Assembly (NCBI GenBank): GCA_029817715.1
Contig: JARUPY010000566.1
Span: 1 to 64,000 of the forward strand
Direction: 5' to 3'
DNA length: 64,000 nt
From: Melastoma dodecandrum
Lineage: Eukaryota; Streptophyta; Magnoliopsida; Myrtales; Melastomataceae
Made by a program: the position numbers and the translations under genes. Below are positions 1 to 11,803 of this stretch, piece after piece. The stretch's first letter is position 1; every line of letters starts with the position of its first letter. A model generated the notes under the pieces. That model had not been told where the DNA came from and searched no databases. It saw only the letters and a list, made by a program, of their open reading frames with translations.

Positions 1-958
1 TTGGTTGGAGATGAAGTCGATTCTGATGCGGAAGTGGGATTTTGAAGAAGACTTTTTCAAGATGAATTCTACTGGAGCATAACTTGGACTTCGATTCATG
101 ATAATGCCAATGAAGAGAGTGACGAAGATGTGGCATATAAATGTTATGACTTTGAAAGCGTGATTTTGTTGATTTCATTGTGACAATTTGAGGGTTATGT
201 TGATAACTTTGACATTTTGTTGGATTATGATGAATTTGACATTTTGATCATATCTATCAAATGTATCACAATGAACTCAACGTATAATTCCACAAAATTC
301 CAAAGTTCATAGCATTTATCTCAAATGTTTGTCATCTCTCTTCACCGTCATCAATGCATGAAACTATGTCCAAGTTATTCTAGAGTAATCATCTTGAAAT
401 TCTCACCATATCTTTCTCCTTTTTCCCGTATTAGAATTGACATCTTCGTCCAACCAAGAATCGAGAAAGACTTCGAACTTAACTTGTTGTCTGGCACTCC
501 TAATTGGTTTCACCAATCTCCTATTACTCTCTCCTCCTCTCTTATGCAAGACTATCATCACCAAAGACCCTCAATTCATAGCATTCATCTTATACACAAT
601 CTATTTCTCCAATCAAACATTCATTACTACTCAAAAATAAAACCAAACTCCTTCATCAGAAATGATCTAAAAATGGTAGGTTTGTGCGAGAAGAAGTATT
701 GCTCCTAACGGAGACTAGGGTCAGGGTCGGCAGGAGAAAAGGCTTGACGTGAGACGGATGGGTTCGAATGGAGGAAGGGCAGAGCAGAGATGAGGGAGGA
801 CGACGGTCAGGATTCTTGGGTTTGGTAAGCTCAAGTTGTTATTGGATAGTTCAGGGTGCCTTTTTCTCGCACCAGTGCCTGGGAAGCCAGGCCCAAGGCA
901 CTTGACAGGGCTGGGTTAAGGCGCCTAGGCCTATTAGCTCTCCCGCCGCCATGGAAGC
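1..958. other. Unassigned stretch, possible transposon tail
   Basis: No gene is recognised. The first 250 bases read on the + strand as an acidic, Asp/Glu-rich stretch (starting LVGDEVDSDAEVGF) broken by stops. This resembles the acidic tail of hAT transposases such as the relic near 43.5 kb, but it is too short to assign. The rest is AT-rich without codon bias. Confidence 0.25.
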
Positions 959-1221
959 CTAGGGCGCTTTTTCACAGGGCTGAAGTAAATCATGAATAAC
1001 TTCTTGTGCGGGACCAAAATCGCACAAAACAATATTCGGAAGGGCGAAAAGACATGACCATCCGTCTTCCTTACAAAGAGATTTCAGGGACAACACGGAC
1101 AAGGATAAGCAAAACATAGTTACACCAAGATGTCGAGTAGAGATAAACAACGACGTGACATCACAACACAACCATAATTTCCAATTCTAACCATGGACCG
1201 AAAGGGAAAGCTTAAACTCAC

Positions 1222-1543
1222 CGATGGTTAATGGTGATCAAGCCGATGTTGCATCCTACGTCGAGGCAATCCCTGCCTTCGAACTCTTCCTTCTTCCAGG
1301 ACTTTCAACCGGGGATATTCCCCCAAATCTTGACCGACTAGATAACCGTAAGTAGTTCCTGTAATTCCCTAAGGGGGCGAACTCCTTCCGCTTCTTGTGC
1401 TTTCCCCCGTTGCTCTTCTTCTCCTCGCGCGATTTTCCTCCTTCTATACGCTGATTCTTCACCTTCTTATTCTCCGTCGCCGTCATCTTCGTCGTCTCTT
1501 CCGTCGCCGGCGGACTGCGCCTTCCATCGGATATTGACAACAA
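1222..1543 (-). pseudogene. Bin3/MePCE-type RNA 5'-methyltransferase, first exon only, frameshifted
   Basis: Bin3-family enzymes are SAM-dependent methyltransferases that cap the 5' phosphate of small RNAs. The N-terminal part is Lys/Glu-rich, as is usual in the family, followed by the hallmark GNYRNY. A 1-nt slip follows, then YGYLVGQDLGEYPRLKVL in a second frame, then KKEEFEGRDCLDVGCNIG in a third. The last piece contains SAM-binding motif I (DVGCNIG). A consensus donor (CATCG/GTGAGT) closes the exon at 1222. I found no downstream exons below 1222, so the gene is both frameshifted and truncated. The start is the first Met of the long reading frame; an internal Met (MTATENKK) is equally possible. 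Assignment rests on GNYRNY plus the motif I block. Confidence 0.72.
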
Positions 1544-1575
1544 GGCGAATGAGTTGGTGCTCCGATCGATTATAA

Positions 1576-1590
1576 GGGTTTTAGGGTTTT
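1576..1590 (-). promoter_or_regulatory. Telo-box-like motif upstream of the Bin3 relic
   Basis: Read on the minus strand this is two AAACCCTA/AAACCCTT-like words, about 35-45 bases upstream of the first Met of the methyltransferase relic. Plant promoters of translation and RNA-processing genes often carry such telo-boxes near the transcription start. The role here is inferred from position only. Confidence 0.35.
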
Positions 1591-2028
1591 TGAGGATTAA
1601 TTTGTGGGCCGAGGGCCCAATTATATTTTAAAGTAAAATTTTTTTCTCTCTCTCCCTTCAGATAGATGCCAAAACTATTTCTTCAATAATAAACTCTAAT
1701 TAGGGATAAAGATAGTACTATCACAACTGGATCACTTACACGACAATCCATTACACATTGTCAAAAGAAAGTATAATTATTTTTTTTAAAAACATTGGAG
1801 GAACTGGAATGAAAGGGATTACCCAATTCTTAGAAATTTCAAATAAAAATGGTTTATAAGCCCAGGAGTAAGCCTTTTCCTTTTCTTTCACTGTGCTGTG
1901 ATACACTAAAACTACAAAATGCACATCCTGTCTTGAGACAGACCAGGCTACTACTCCAAACAACTGGACCACAAACACCGGCTTTGAATTCGGACGATTC
2001 TCATATCGGATCATAACGAGGGACGATC

Positions 2029-5000
2029 TCACATCCAGTTCCTTCAGGAAGTCGAAGTTTTCGAACAAAGACCTTGCGGGGATCTTCACAGGCCAAAGAT
2101 CATGGTAAGTTGTGAGTACAGCCTTCAGACTACTTAGGATAGGACGCAGAAGCAACGACTTTTATTGGAGGCGTTTCACAATCGATGGACGTATCGGATT
2201 AAAAAGATAAGTTGCAACGGTTTCGAGGTCATATCTCGATGGGTGGATACTGCCCACGCAAATTTTGCACTATTTCTTCTATAGCACATCGGAATCTAAC
2301 GGTCTCTTGCAGATGTTAAATCGAAATGCAGGATGGTTGTATAATCATTATCATGTTATTCGAAATTATGAGAAAGCACCATGGACTTGTAAACATTGAC
2401 ATAGGGTATTAACTAGGTTTATAAATGGTAAACCTCAACGGCCATCGTATAGTAAGCATAAGCGTTGTTGGATTTCATACCGTTTTCCAAACCATCTGGG
2501 TCCAAGCAAGCTGTAATTTTTGTGTTGATAACCACGGCAAAAGGTCCAGGTTCCCGGGTCACTCTTGAAGCCAGAGAGTTTGACTGCCTCAGCAGTCTTG
2601 TACAAATCATCGGTTGCCAATTTGCAATCTGCTCGAGATTGATTGCATTTTATTAGATTCCAGAACCATGGCAAGATCAGCCAAGCGCGAAAGAATAGGG
2701 TGGTAAATCTTTTTTACCTGAGCATAGGCATTGCCTTTCTCATATTCGGTAACCACCATAAGTTGTATCGTCAACTCCATCACAGCACTTTTTATCTTCA
2801 GGCCCGTTACCCATCTTCGCTATAGTATACTGCGATTAAGAATCAACATAAATTTGTGTCACTGGTTAATAATTAGAGAACCAAAAATCAAACATCATCA
2901 ATAGGCTAAACAGAAATAGGTCGCACTGGTCAGGTCATAACCAACATGCCAAGATGTGTATAGTATTCAATTTCACAAGCATATTACCAGTCACCAAACA
3001 TTAAGAAATATGACCTCCTACCCAAGTTGCATTAATTCAGATACATAAGAATTAAAGTACGGACAAAGACCACACCAAGAATTTGCAGTGTTTTTGTGCA
3101 TTTACTTATTCTTAGGAGATCCAGCAATTTTAATAGGAACAAATCTTCGTTAACATTTTGTGACGAACCAAAGCAAACTCTAACCATGCATTATACATTA
3201 TTCAATGGAAAAAAAAAATGCTACCTACCTTGTATTCATGGATTTATCTCTCATCCGTAAGAAGCTCTATTCCATAAGCATGAGGTTTTCAAGTAAGCAA
3301 AAAATCAAAAACAGAACCATCACAAGAAGTCCATCTGAAAAAAAGTGGACGGCACATTAAGTAACACATCTTCTATCTCGATCCATATTTCATCACCTTC
3401 TCGTAGAACTTTATTTGATCGGTCAAGAATTCCCCCACTCGACGCAATTACTTGACATAGAGGCTCTGGAGTAGGATCTCTTTCTAAAAGCTCAAACTTG
3501 TACCCATCAGGTGTCTTCAATAAATGCAATAACAGTTGATCCACCCTTCACAGGACCTGGTTCTCGGGTGATTTTGCTTCCTTTTGCCTTTATCCAGCTC
3601 CTACGGTATTAGGCAACTAAAACCAATGACTAACCATTCACCTTCTGTATACAAGTTACTATAAATTTTCAGTGATGACATTATGATGCACGGGTGGGAC
3701 TTGTGAACAGGAAACCCTACTGTAGTGTTTTGAAATCACTGAAATTCCAAGGAGGCCACAAATCTAGAAAATATGGTTCGCCAGATGCACACTAGGTCTA
3801 GTTTTTCTGGAAGACAAAAAAAATCAGCATTAAGAAGAAACTGCCACAACATGCAACTCTAGAGATTCGATCCTGAGTTTTTTTCATTCCTTATAAACAT
3901 CAAAAACTGACCAATGTTGCTTAGGAGAAAAAATAGGATGTAAAAGAAGCTGCATGTATGTCTCACGCATCCATAGCAGATTCAATCTAGGAGAAACAGA
4001 GGTTACAGGGGGCAAGCAAGTTCATACAAATCGCGCGCTACTCGAGCGCTCTTCGCTAAATCAGATATAGACGGCACAGAGCGACACAAGCCGCCCCATC
4101 TTATATAACGAACTTATGCCTTGAAGATCCGATCTCTCCATTTTACATGACTAAGAAAATCCATTCCCATTAGCCATACAAAAGGTAAGCATTCGCTGTC
4201 TACAACTCACCATGTAGCTCAAAACATTAACTGGACATCCATCATGACCTTTCCACAAGATCTACTTTTAAACCAAAAAATAATTTTCACCTGGACCAAA
4301 ATATGTTGAAACTTACATCCTGAACCGCAATCGCCAAAATGGCCAAATCCTGCCCCAATATCATATTTGGTTCAACCACGTAATCTGTTTATTCCAAAAG
4401 TAAATAATAAACATTAGAAAAAAAAGGTTAAGTCTATCTTAAGGAATAAATTAGACTGTCTGGCCAAAGTCGGGGTGTTTGGGTGACTATTAACACTATC
4501 CTTGCTAAAAGCTAAGGAGATATAGTGGAGATTTGTTGCCTTATATAGGTGAGTTCTATCACAAAGTGCGAATTCCTCTGGCCCATATCCAGGAATAGCA
4601 TTGGTACTATCTCTCTTTCGGAATGTCGCTGTGTTTGAAGGAGCTTCATTCCGAGACATTTCGTGTAAAATCTGCACAGGACCAATCTACGGGGCTTACC
4701 AGTGAAAAAGTTTCTATCTCATTGATAATATAACAAGATGATGTTGTAAAAGGAAATATGCTCAAAAGAGCTTAAACGATGCCTCTGTTTTCAATGTAAG
4801 TCACCGAACTTGAAGGTCCGGTCCAAATCTCCGACACGAAAGGACCAAAATGATGCATTCTCCTCTTGTCACGCTTGACCCATTCCAAAACATTTTCCAG
4901 TGTAGCAGAGTGCTAGCGGTGCGCAACATATCCAGGCGTTGTCGAAGCCTTTACGCTGCCTTGTCCTTAAAACACTCTGGATGCCTTCCATCCAAATGCC

Positions 5001-5552
5001 CGCTTTACTGAGTGACTACTGCACCTCGCTTCCCCATCTGCACTCTCCCTCATCCAAGCCCCTCAACCATTCACAATCGCACGCTCTCTCGCGCTAAATC
5101 ACGCATCAGTAAATCGCTATCAGATAGAGATCATTCTCTCTCTCGCTAGCTCTAAAGTAGAGAGAGTCATATACGCAACAACAAGGACTCCCCAGCGACT
5201 CCATGAGAATAACCAGCAGAAAATTATCCCGACCGAGTACCATTCAAGCACAATTCAAAACATGGCATCCATCAAAATCACTCCTTTAACGCTCAAAACA
5301 ACAAAACCCAGAAAAGAAATCACGAAGTTCAAACGCATCTCAGCCTAGAAAATAATAACCTTCCACCTGAAACAAAAAACACATACCGCTGGCGGAGGTG
5401 GTGGTCAGGGACAATTCCCTGGGGGAAGAAGCGCACAACGAGTCCCAACCTAGGAGGAGGTGCAGGAGGTTGTGGAAGGAAGGGCAAGAGAAGGGGGAGG
5501 GAAGCAGGGAACTTGAAGTGAGGACAGGGAAGGCCTAATCCGTTGAAGCCAT
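2029..5552 (-). pseudogene. Chloroplast-type glyoxalase I (lactoylglutathione lyase), multi-exon pseudogene
   Basis: Glyoxalase I converts the methylglyoxal-glutathione hemithioacetal to S-lactoylglutathione. The plant two-domain form is recognisable exon by exon. The start MAS slips 1 nt into RIRPSLSSLQV (5450-5552). Domain 1 pieces are RKRD..TNA..GYGPE, a slip, then SHFVIELTY (4500-4620), followed by [18 protein letters not shown], a slip, and [17 protein letters not shown] (3400-3600). Domain 2 pieces are YTIAKMGNGPEDK, a slip, then VTEYEKGNAYAQ (2720-2830), DDLYKTAEAVKLSG and TKITACLDPDG (2440-2620), and FDFLKELD (about 2030-2060). The C-terminal ELE-stop is destroyed by one inserted base. 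At least six small indels are visible while intron positions persist, so this is an unprocessed pseudogene. Much of the first-domain N-terminus (4680-5400) was not recovered. Confidence 0.85.
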
Positions 5553-6309
5553 TGGCTGCAATATCCTAACCATATTACAACATAGAGAGGGGGGGTTCGA
5601 CAATCTCTCTTCTTCCCCCCTCTGTCGATGAGGATTTTGGGACGGCAAGGGGGTGCGTGGAGACTTCTATCGGACAGAGTCCAAGATTGGCAGAACCAAG
5701 AAAGAAAGAAAAGAAAACGATACAACACTCTTTATAGTACTCCGGACTGAACCCGATTGTTTCGAAGGAAACGAACAGGAAATTGCCGATAAGTTCATCG
5801 CGTTGGTCGTTTGTTTTTGTCTCCTTAGCCAGTTCCTAGATTTTATCCAATCTCGCTCCATTTCTTTATGGAATCTTCACACAGAGCTTTCAAAACCCAA
5901 AAACGTATCCAAAACTTCATCCGTGAATTGCTTGCGCTTCATTCCCGTGCTAAACCTCTACATTCGTTCCGTTTCGACTAGTCCGTTTTTACTCCGGGCG
6001 GTGTCGTAGCGGTACAGAAGTGAAAGCTTCCTTGAGAAAGAGGACAAACATTTGAGGTCTGAAGTTGCAAATATTTCTGTTCCTGTACGGAAATACCAAA
6101 GAGTGCGGAAAGCAAAAATGAGAGGAAATGGTAAAACAGTTTTGAGGAAATGTCATGATACCTTCCCTGCTTGATTTCTAGGTTTAGAATGTAAAAGAAT
6201 AAAGTTTTACAATATTCACGTTCACGTTTCACTTTTTTAATAATGATCGCGTCTAGCTTGTATTGAACCCTAAAATTAAGCCTTAATTAATGTGAAAATA
6301 TCATCCCGC
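5553..6309. other. Intergenic, nothing recognised
   Basis: This separates the 5' end of the glyoxalase relic from the 3' end of the ATL relic. Open frames exist on both strands but show no domain or codon bias. The segment would have held the glyoxalase promoter. Confidence 0.4.
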
Positions 6310-7637
6310 TTAAAAAATTGATGTCGAAAGGAGGCTCCTTTTCATGGTCTCCTTTCTCTTGTTTGCAAACCCATTGAAACTGTTCTTCTCGATATCGGCA
6401 ACCACAATCTTCTCGTCCTGTCGTGCTTTGTTGACGTCGTCTCTGTCTTCGTTAGCTGAGAACCTAGACATGGCTGTTATCTCGGACATCGTTCTCTTAT
6501 CATCCTGAACGACAAGTTTTTCCTGGGTCTGGGCCTGTATATAGTGCGGGGGGGGGGTGAGGTGGGGGTCGGGGAGGTTTTTCCGCTGCTAAGAACTTTC
6601 TTCCTCTCCAGCGGACCTAATTCAGCTCCATCTCGTCCTGGATGCGTGATATGCGATGATATTCCCCTGTCGATTGGCCTGACTTCACGGGATGTCGAGG
6701 CTCCTGACAGGGATTTGATTTGAAAGCGTGTCGCCTGACTCGGATAGTTCATCATCTCTGACAGGGGTGGTTGAGGAACCCAGAGGTCAGAGGAACAGAG
6801 AGGTCGCTCCACGCGTTATTGGAATGCATACTTGCGGAACAATTATCCTGTGATTGAGAGTGCAGCAAATAGTTAATGGGACGTTGGATCTTTGCGTGAT
6901 CCTTGTGTCCCACTTCCGACCGAGGTTGCATTCGTCTGCATCCTTACCGTCTCCTAAAAAGTTTTCTGAGGCTGCTCCCGAAGCCAACACCCTCGGGACG
7001 TAGGCCTTCTCGTTGATTATATGGTAGGCGGTTGGGTGTTCGATGTTCTCATCACCCCTTGCGATTGGAAGCCGAGTGTAGTTCGGAGGCTCAAGAACCT
7101 CATGCTATTTGAGTACGTGAAGATCCTCGGGTCCTCAGGATCCAACCTTTGCGGACAGAGAGGGCATGGTCGCGTGACCCTCGAAAGCCACCGGTTCAAT
7201 GCCATCCAACATGGAACGCATGTTTACACAGGGCAACAGCCTCAGGATCTCAACATTCCTCAAACCTGGAGACGGCATTACAGAGCACTCAAGCCCTTCC
7301 TTCGAACCCTTGAGGGAGGTGAAACGGAACAACGGGAGCGACTCGATGACGGACTTCTCTATCCCAGTACGACCACGAACTCCAACCCGGGGAAGGTTGT
7401 CCCAGGGGCCACGGACGAGGACCTCTCGTCGAGGCAGAACCTCGTGTAAACGAGGAGCGACACAGCGAAGGACGAAAGCGATGGCGTGGGCCCCCATGAG
7501 GAATGCTTACACCGGGCTGGAAGTTGGACACGTCCTGGGGACGAGACGACTCCTGGGGGCTGCGCCTGGGCTTCGACATACTGGAAATCAGAAAACAACA
7601 ACAACAAGAGGAAGACGAGAGGAGAAACCACAAACAT
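6310..7637 (-). pseudogene. ATL42-like RING-H2 E3 ubiquitin ligase, frameshifted pseudogene
   Basis: ATL proteins are membrane-anchored RING-H2 ubiquitin ligases, normally encoded without introns, as here. In order on the minus strand: a signal peptide MFVVSPLVFLLLLLFSDF ending EAQAQ; a transmembrane remnant PSLSSFAVSLLVYTRFC; the GLD-type block IEKSVIESLPLFRFTSLKGS then KEGLEC; LRLLP and remains of the RING with CPLCPQRLDPEDPRIFTYSN; a later NHRIIV; and the family C-terminal signature KRTMSEITAMSRF before the stop at 6310. The parts lie in different frames, and several RING Cys/His ligands are lost around 7170-7260. The start chosen is the Met that gives the signal peptide. Family assignment is strong; function is not expected. 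Confidence 0.85.
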
Positions 7638-9883
7638 GATGGAATCATGTCGGCTAATAGAAAATGCAAAGAAGCCGTGAGTTGTAACAATCCCTGTTGT
7701 AAGAAGACTGTAAAAACAGAAAAGTTTTGTCCTTGGTTTGGACAACGCTTTACTTACAATCTTACTTTCAAGGTTTATCATATAATTATTTATATTTTCT
7801 CTCCATGTTTGGAGGGGAAACGACATGAATTTTTTTTGGGAATGCTCGTCTCAATCCATGTATTAAATACAGACAAATTCATACAAAGTTATGGTATAAT
7901 TTATATTATCCATTGAAATTCTCTTTTTTTTTTTTGTTTTTTTGCACATTTTCCAAAGATATGCATACGGAAAAACTGATTCTGAGTTTAGGATCAGGAT
8001 TAGATTTGGTTTTTTAGGGAATTGGAAAGGCTCTCTGGACTTTTGATAATGCCCAGATTTATAAATACAAATATTATGGGGGGGAATAAAAAATATATCA
8101 AGGTCAAATCTTTGGTTGCAAATAAAATTATTAAAAGTCCAAGAGCTCTCAGATTTCTCTATTTGTGATGTCACTGCTTCCGACCACATCATTCCCATAC
8201 ATATAGCTTTGTTACGACTAAAATCTACGATTTGTAGTTTAAAAAAATTCGACACAGGGATTTGAGATACTTTGAATTTGTCACACTTCGAAAAAAAAAA
8301 AAAAAACCTTTGTTCCCCGTGAATATGTTAAAAACTCCGATTTTACGTGTATTAAGCAAATCGATTTTAAAAACTTCAAGAAATGCTTTTCGATATTCGT
8401 TAATATATTATTTGCCTAATTTTAAACTTACAATATCCTATTTTTAGCTCAAATTTAAAACAACATAAATTTATTTTCATGAAAATATTTCAATAAAATT
8501 GACTAAAACATAACCTTGAGTTTTTTTATCCGACGAATATCTATTAATAACGGGATGACTTCTTTCTTTAACTTGGTGTTGTCTAAAGCTAAGGATAAGA
8601 AGGCAGAGCAACCGAGGTAGGTTGTATATGTTGTAAGGGCAACATCTCAAAGTCATGACCAGGTTGTCCAAGATTGTAACATTTCTTAATAGTAAGTCGT
8701 TACCCGGATGATGACGGTTCGGTCTCTTACCGATATTATATCGTTATCATCACCGGTGACAAGAAGGGTTCGTGAGGTATGCGAAACAAACCCGATGTTG
8801 CTAAGTTTTCATTATATAATGTCCTTTCTTAATGTTATCATGCATAACTTTTTTTTATAACTTGTATCCCCTTAAAAAACTTTATCCTTTGTCTGTAACA
8901 TACAATTATAAAGATAAGATTGGATATTTTTTATGAATACAACAAGGTCAAGGACAACGAGGTTATATTACGTATAAGTTAGAGACAGGAGGGAGTCTTG
9001 TACTAAAATCAGAACTATCCAACCTGATCGCGGCGTTGTGCTGATTTCCACGTTCCCATCTCTTTGTTAATTCTGGGATTCTTGTCCTAATCCAGTTCAT
9101 GGTAGGTAGATCACGACATTTGTCTGCACTTTCCGACAGTTCATGTCATCTTCCTGGGTTTCAATTGGAGAGGACTCTGATAATTGCCAAATCACTTGCC
9201 GAAAACACAGATTATGAATGTAACTATCCAAAACGAAAACTAGAGAAGGCTAAATACAACCATCAAATGACAGAAGGAATACAAGGGTCAGTGCATGGCC
9301 AAGCATTCATTATAGTCATTCCTGTGTTCTAGAAGCCGAGATGAACAACCCCCGGCGGCAAGAAGAACAAGATTGTGTACATGGACACTCGTCCACCTCT
9401 ACTCCTGACTATGCAAGTAAGTCAAAGCATTTTGTTTGCCAGTGAAATCCCGGAATCTAAAGCACCACAAATACCCTTCACAATATCTTTACAAGATCAA
9501 CTAACTTAGAAAATAAATCCACAATATTAAGCGATTTTAGTACACCTAGAAAAAGGAAAACGAAAAATACATTACCCGACTATAACTTAACACCGCGATA
9601 AAACTTATTCCTTTGACCTTTTCTTTACAACGAAGGTTTAATTGCCTCTAACACAAGCTGACATACAAAACCATAGTGGCGGCAAGGTCTTCTTCTCCCC
9701 GCTAGGTGAGCGACCTAGTGAATATTAAAATATGATTTCCATCACGGGCTTGATGTCAAACACAAGTGTATACTCCATGAGTTGTGCAATATACATTAAT
9801 AATAAAAACAGAGAGGTATAAGATTTGCCAGCTAATATGATCACAATGAAACTTACGTGACTATCATGTATATTCCAACACAA
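7638..9883. other. AT-rich intergenic, nothing recognised
   Basis: Long A/T runs (for example 7920-7945 and 8289-8307) and no frame with recognisable protein similarity. An open frame at 9099-9332 (+) has no motif I can name. No terminal repeats were found by eye. Confidence 0.4.
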
Positions 9884-11803
9884 CTACATTGCAGAAGCTG
9901 CCATCAACTCTTGAGCAGATGATGAGGGATTGTTGTTTAGACGTGCGGGATAGGAGCAGCAGTCCTCATTTTCCAGGTTGGATTTTTCTTCGGAAGCATG
10001 TTGCACGAACGCTTCCGGGTGACAATGTCGGAGAACCGTGGCAAGCACCGACGATCTTTATCTGGTTCGTGCTTGTACCGGTAACTGACTTCCGATGGAG
10101 TGTATTACTCGGAGTTTGGGAAGCTGTCTCTGGAACTGTGTTTCTTGTGCTTTGCTTATGTGAGGTGGTGAGTGTGGCGGTGGGGTTGCGGGGGTGTGTC
10201 TGTAAGAGGTCGGGTAAACCCAAGGCAGGATTCGGAAAAAGAACCTGAATCCCCAGAATTTTCAATTCTGCTGCCATTGCTGGTTTTATGGCAGCATTGT
10301 TCCCCAGAAAAACAGGTTGTCATATACTGCTTTTACGTTTTCTTCCAACGGAATTCGATGTGCCTTCCTCAGAGATATGCTGCTTCCCCACAACTCTCGC
10401 TTGTATCTCTTCTTGTCCTTCGAGTTCTATAATATTGAAAGTCCTCACAAGGAACCGTGGGCATTCATTGGGTTCAGGGCTGCAAAAATCAAACACGGTG
10501 AAAACAATAAAGCCCAACTTGCAAGTGAATCTAAACGTGAATTGCAAAGGGAAATAAAGATATGGCATCAGAATGAAACTACAACAATTCAAAAACCATT
10601 ATCGCGTGTTTTGGATCTTAAGCATGTCTATTGACTCATGTAGTTCATGTCGAAATTTCGAGTCTTGTCAGGGACTTGGAGTGATTAACAAAGGCCCTAC
10701 TGAGGTTTGGATAACAGGATATTCGTTCTACGTCATTGGGGGCACATTTGCAAAACTGGCACGTCTAAAGGAATCGATGCTGGGCACAAACAGTTAATTA
10801 GCAGTTCCCTTAAGTTAATACTCTTCAATATAAATTCATAGATTTCGAAGTGAATTGATAGCACCAATCGTATGTTTCTCCAATAGAGCAAAGCATAGAC
10901 TACAACATGCATATGTTCAAATGCCATTAAAAAGTTGGTAATCAGATTGGACAAACTGCTTTCAGCACATTCACTCGGGTTTTACCTGAAGTAGGTGGAC
11001 CTTTGCTGGCATTGGCAGCATGAGGAGCCACCACCCTTGAGTTTTTCCTTATCATATCACTGGCAAATGGACAGGTTGAGTATGCCGAGATGATGGGCGC
11101 ATTCTCCCAATGGCCATTGTCGTGGATATTGGTCGCCTCATCTTCATCACTCTGACAAGGGATGTCTCATTACAGAGGGAGGATAAATCAGATCGGAGGC
11201 GCAAAGAGAGAGCTAGAGTCCCTTGAAGAAACTGGTTGAGACCCAGTTGCAATATTCATCTGCTGCACTGAAAACGGAACTCCATTCGTCAAATTCCTGA
11301 CCTCAGGAGCAAGCTTCGAGGAGGTGGAAACCACGCCAAACTTCGCGACTCTGCCACATATCATTGTTCTGCCACAAGGAATGAGTGCTGGTGTTATACT
11401 GGATATATGGGTGAAGCTCTGGACTTGTCTGGCGATTCGGAGTTGCTTATGATTCCCTAGGATGTTTCTTTTGATGACCAAACTCGTCCAATTGCGCATC
11501 TTCCGTTTGTTACTCCCCTCTCCATAGCGTATCCTCTTCTTCAATTCTCTCGGCATTACCCTTTGAGAGATCACTGAAAAAGTTCTCCCGAGATTTCACA
11601 ATGTCGTCTTGAAGTATCGGCGTAGAATCCAGCTTATTCTTACCAGCTACCGAAGAAAATCCTCTGAAATCAGTAAACTGATTTATTCCCCTGATCATCT
11701 TCTTCTGCCCCTAAGTCTGAGCTACCACTTTTGTCCTTCTGCTTTCCTGAAGAGTCCGCCAAAAGATAGGACCCAGGCTAAGCTCGAGTCCATTCTCATC
11801 CAT
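9884..11803 (-). pseudogene. NINJA-family (AFP-like) transcriptional repressor adaptor, pseudogene
   Basis: NINJA/AFP proteins link JAZ or ABI5 to TOPLESS co-repressors. The N-terminal EAR region MDENGLELSLG is followed by a 2-nt slip to LSFGG. The next family block, ENFFSDLSKGNAE, lies at about 11540-11590. A Gln/Asn/Ser-rich middle (about 11230-11330) is degraded. The C-terminal JAZ-binding block is present as TSTNQIKIVGACHGS, where the family has VCACHGS. A slip follows into EAFVQHASEEKSNLENED and the end SSSAQELMAASAM-stop at 9884. At least three frame breaks make a full protein impossible. The stretch 10280-10980 between the blocks is poorly conserved. Start and stop are the family-consistent Met and terminator. 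Confidence 0.8.

Noticed and set aside
7021..7639. Plus-strand open frames overlapping the ATL relic
   Set aside because: They are antisense to recognisable ATL blocks and show no similarity of their own.
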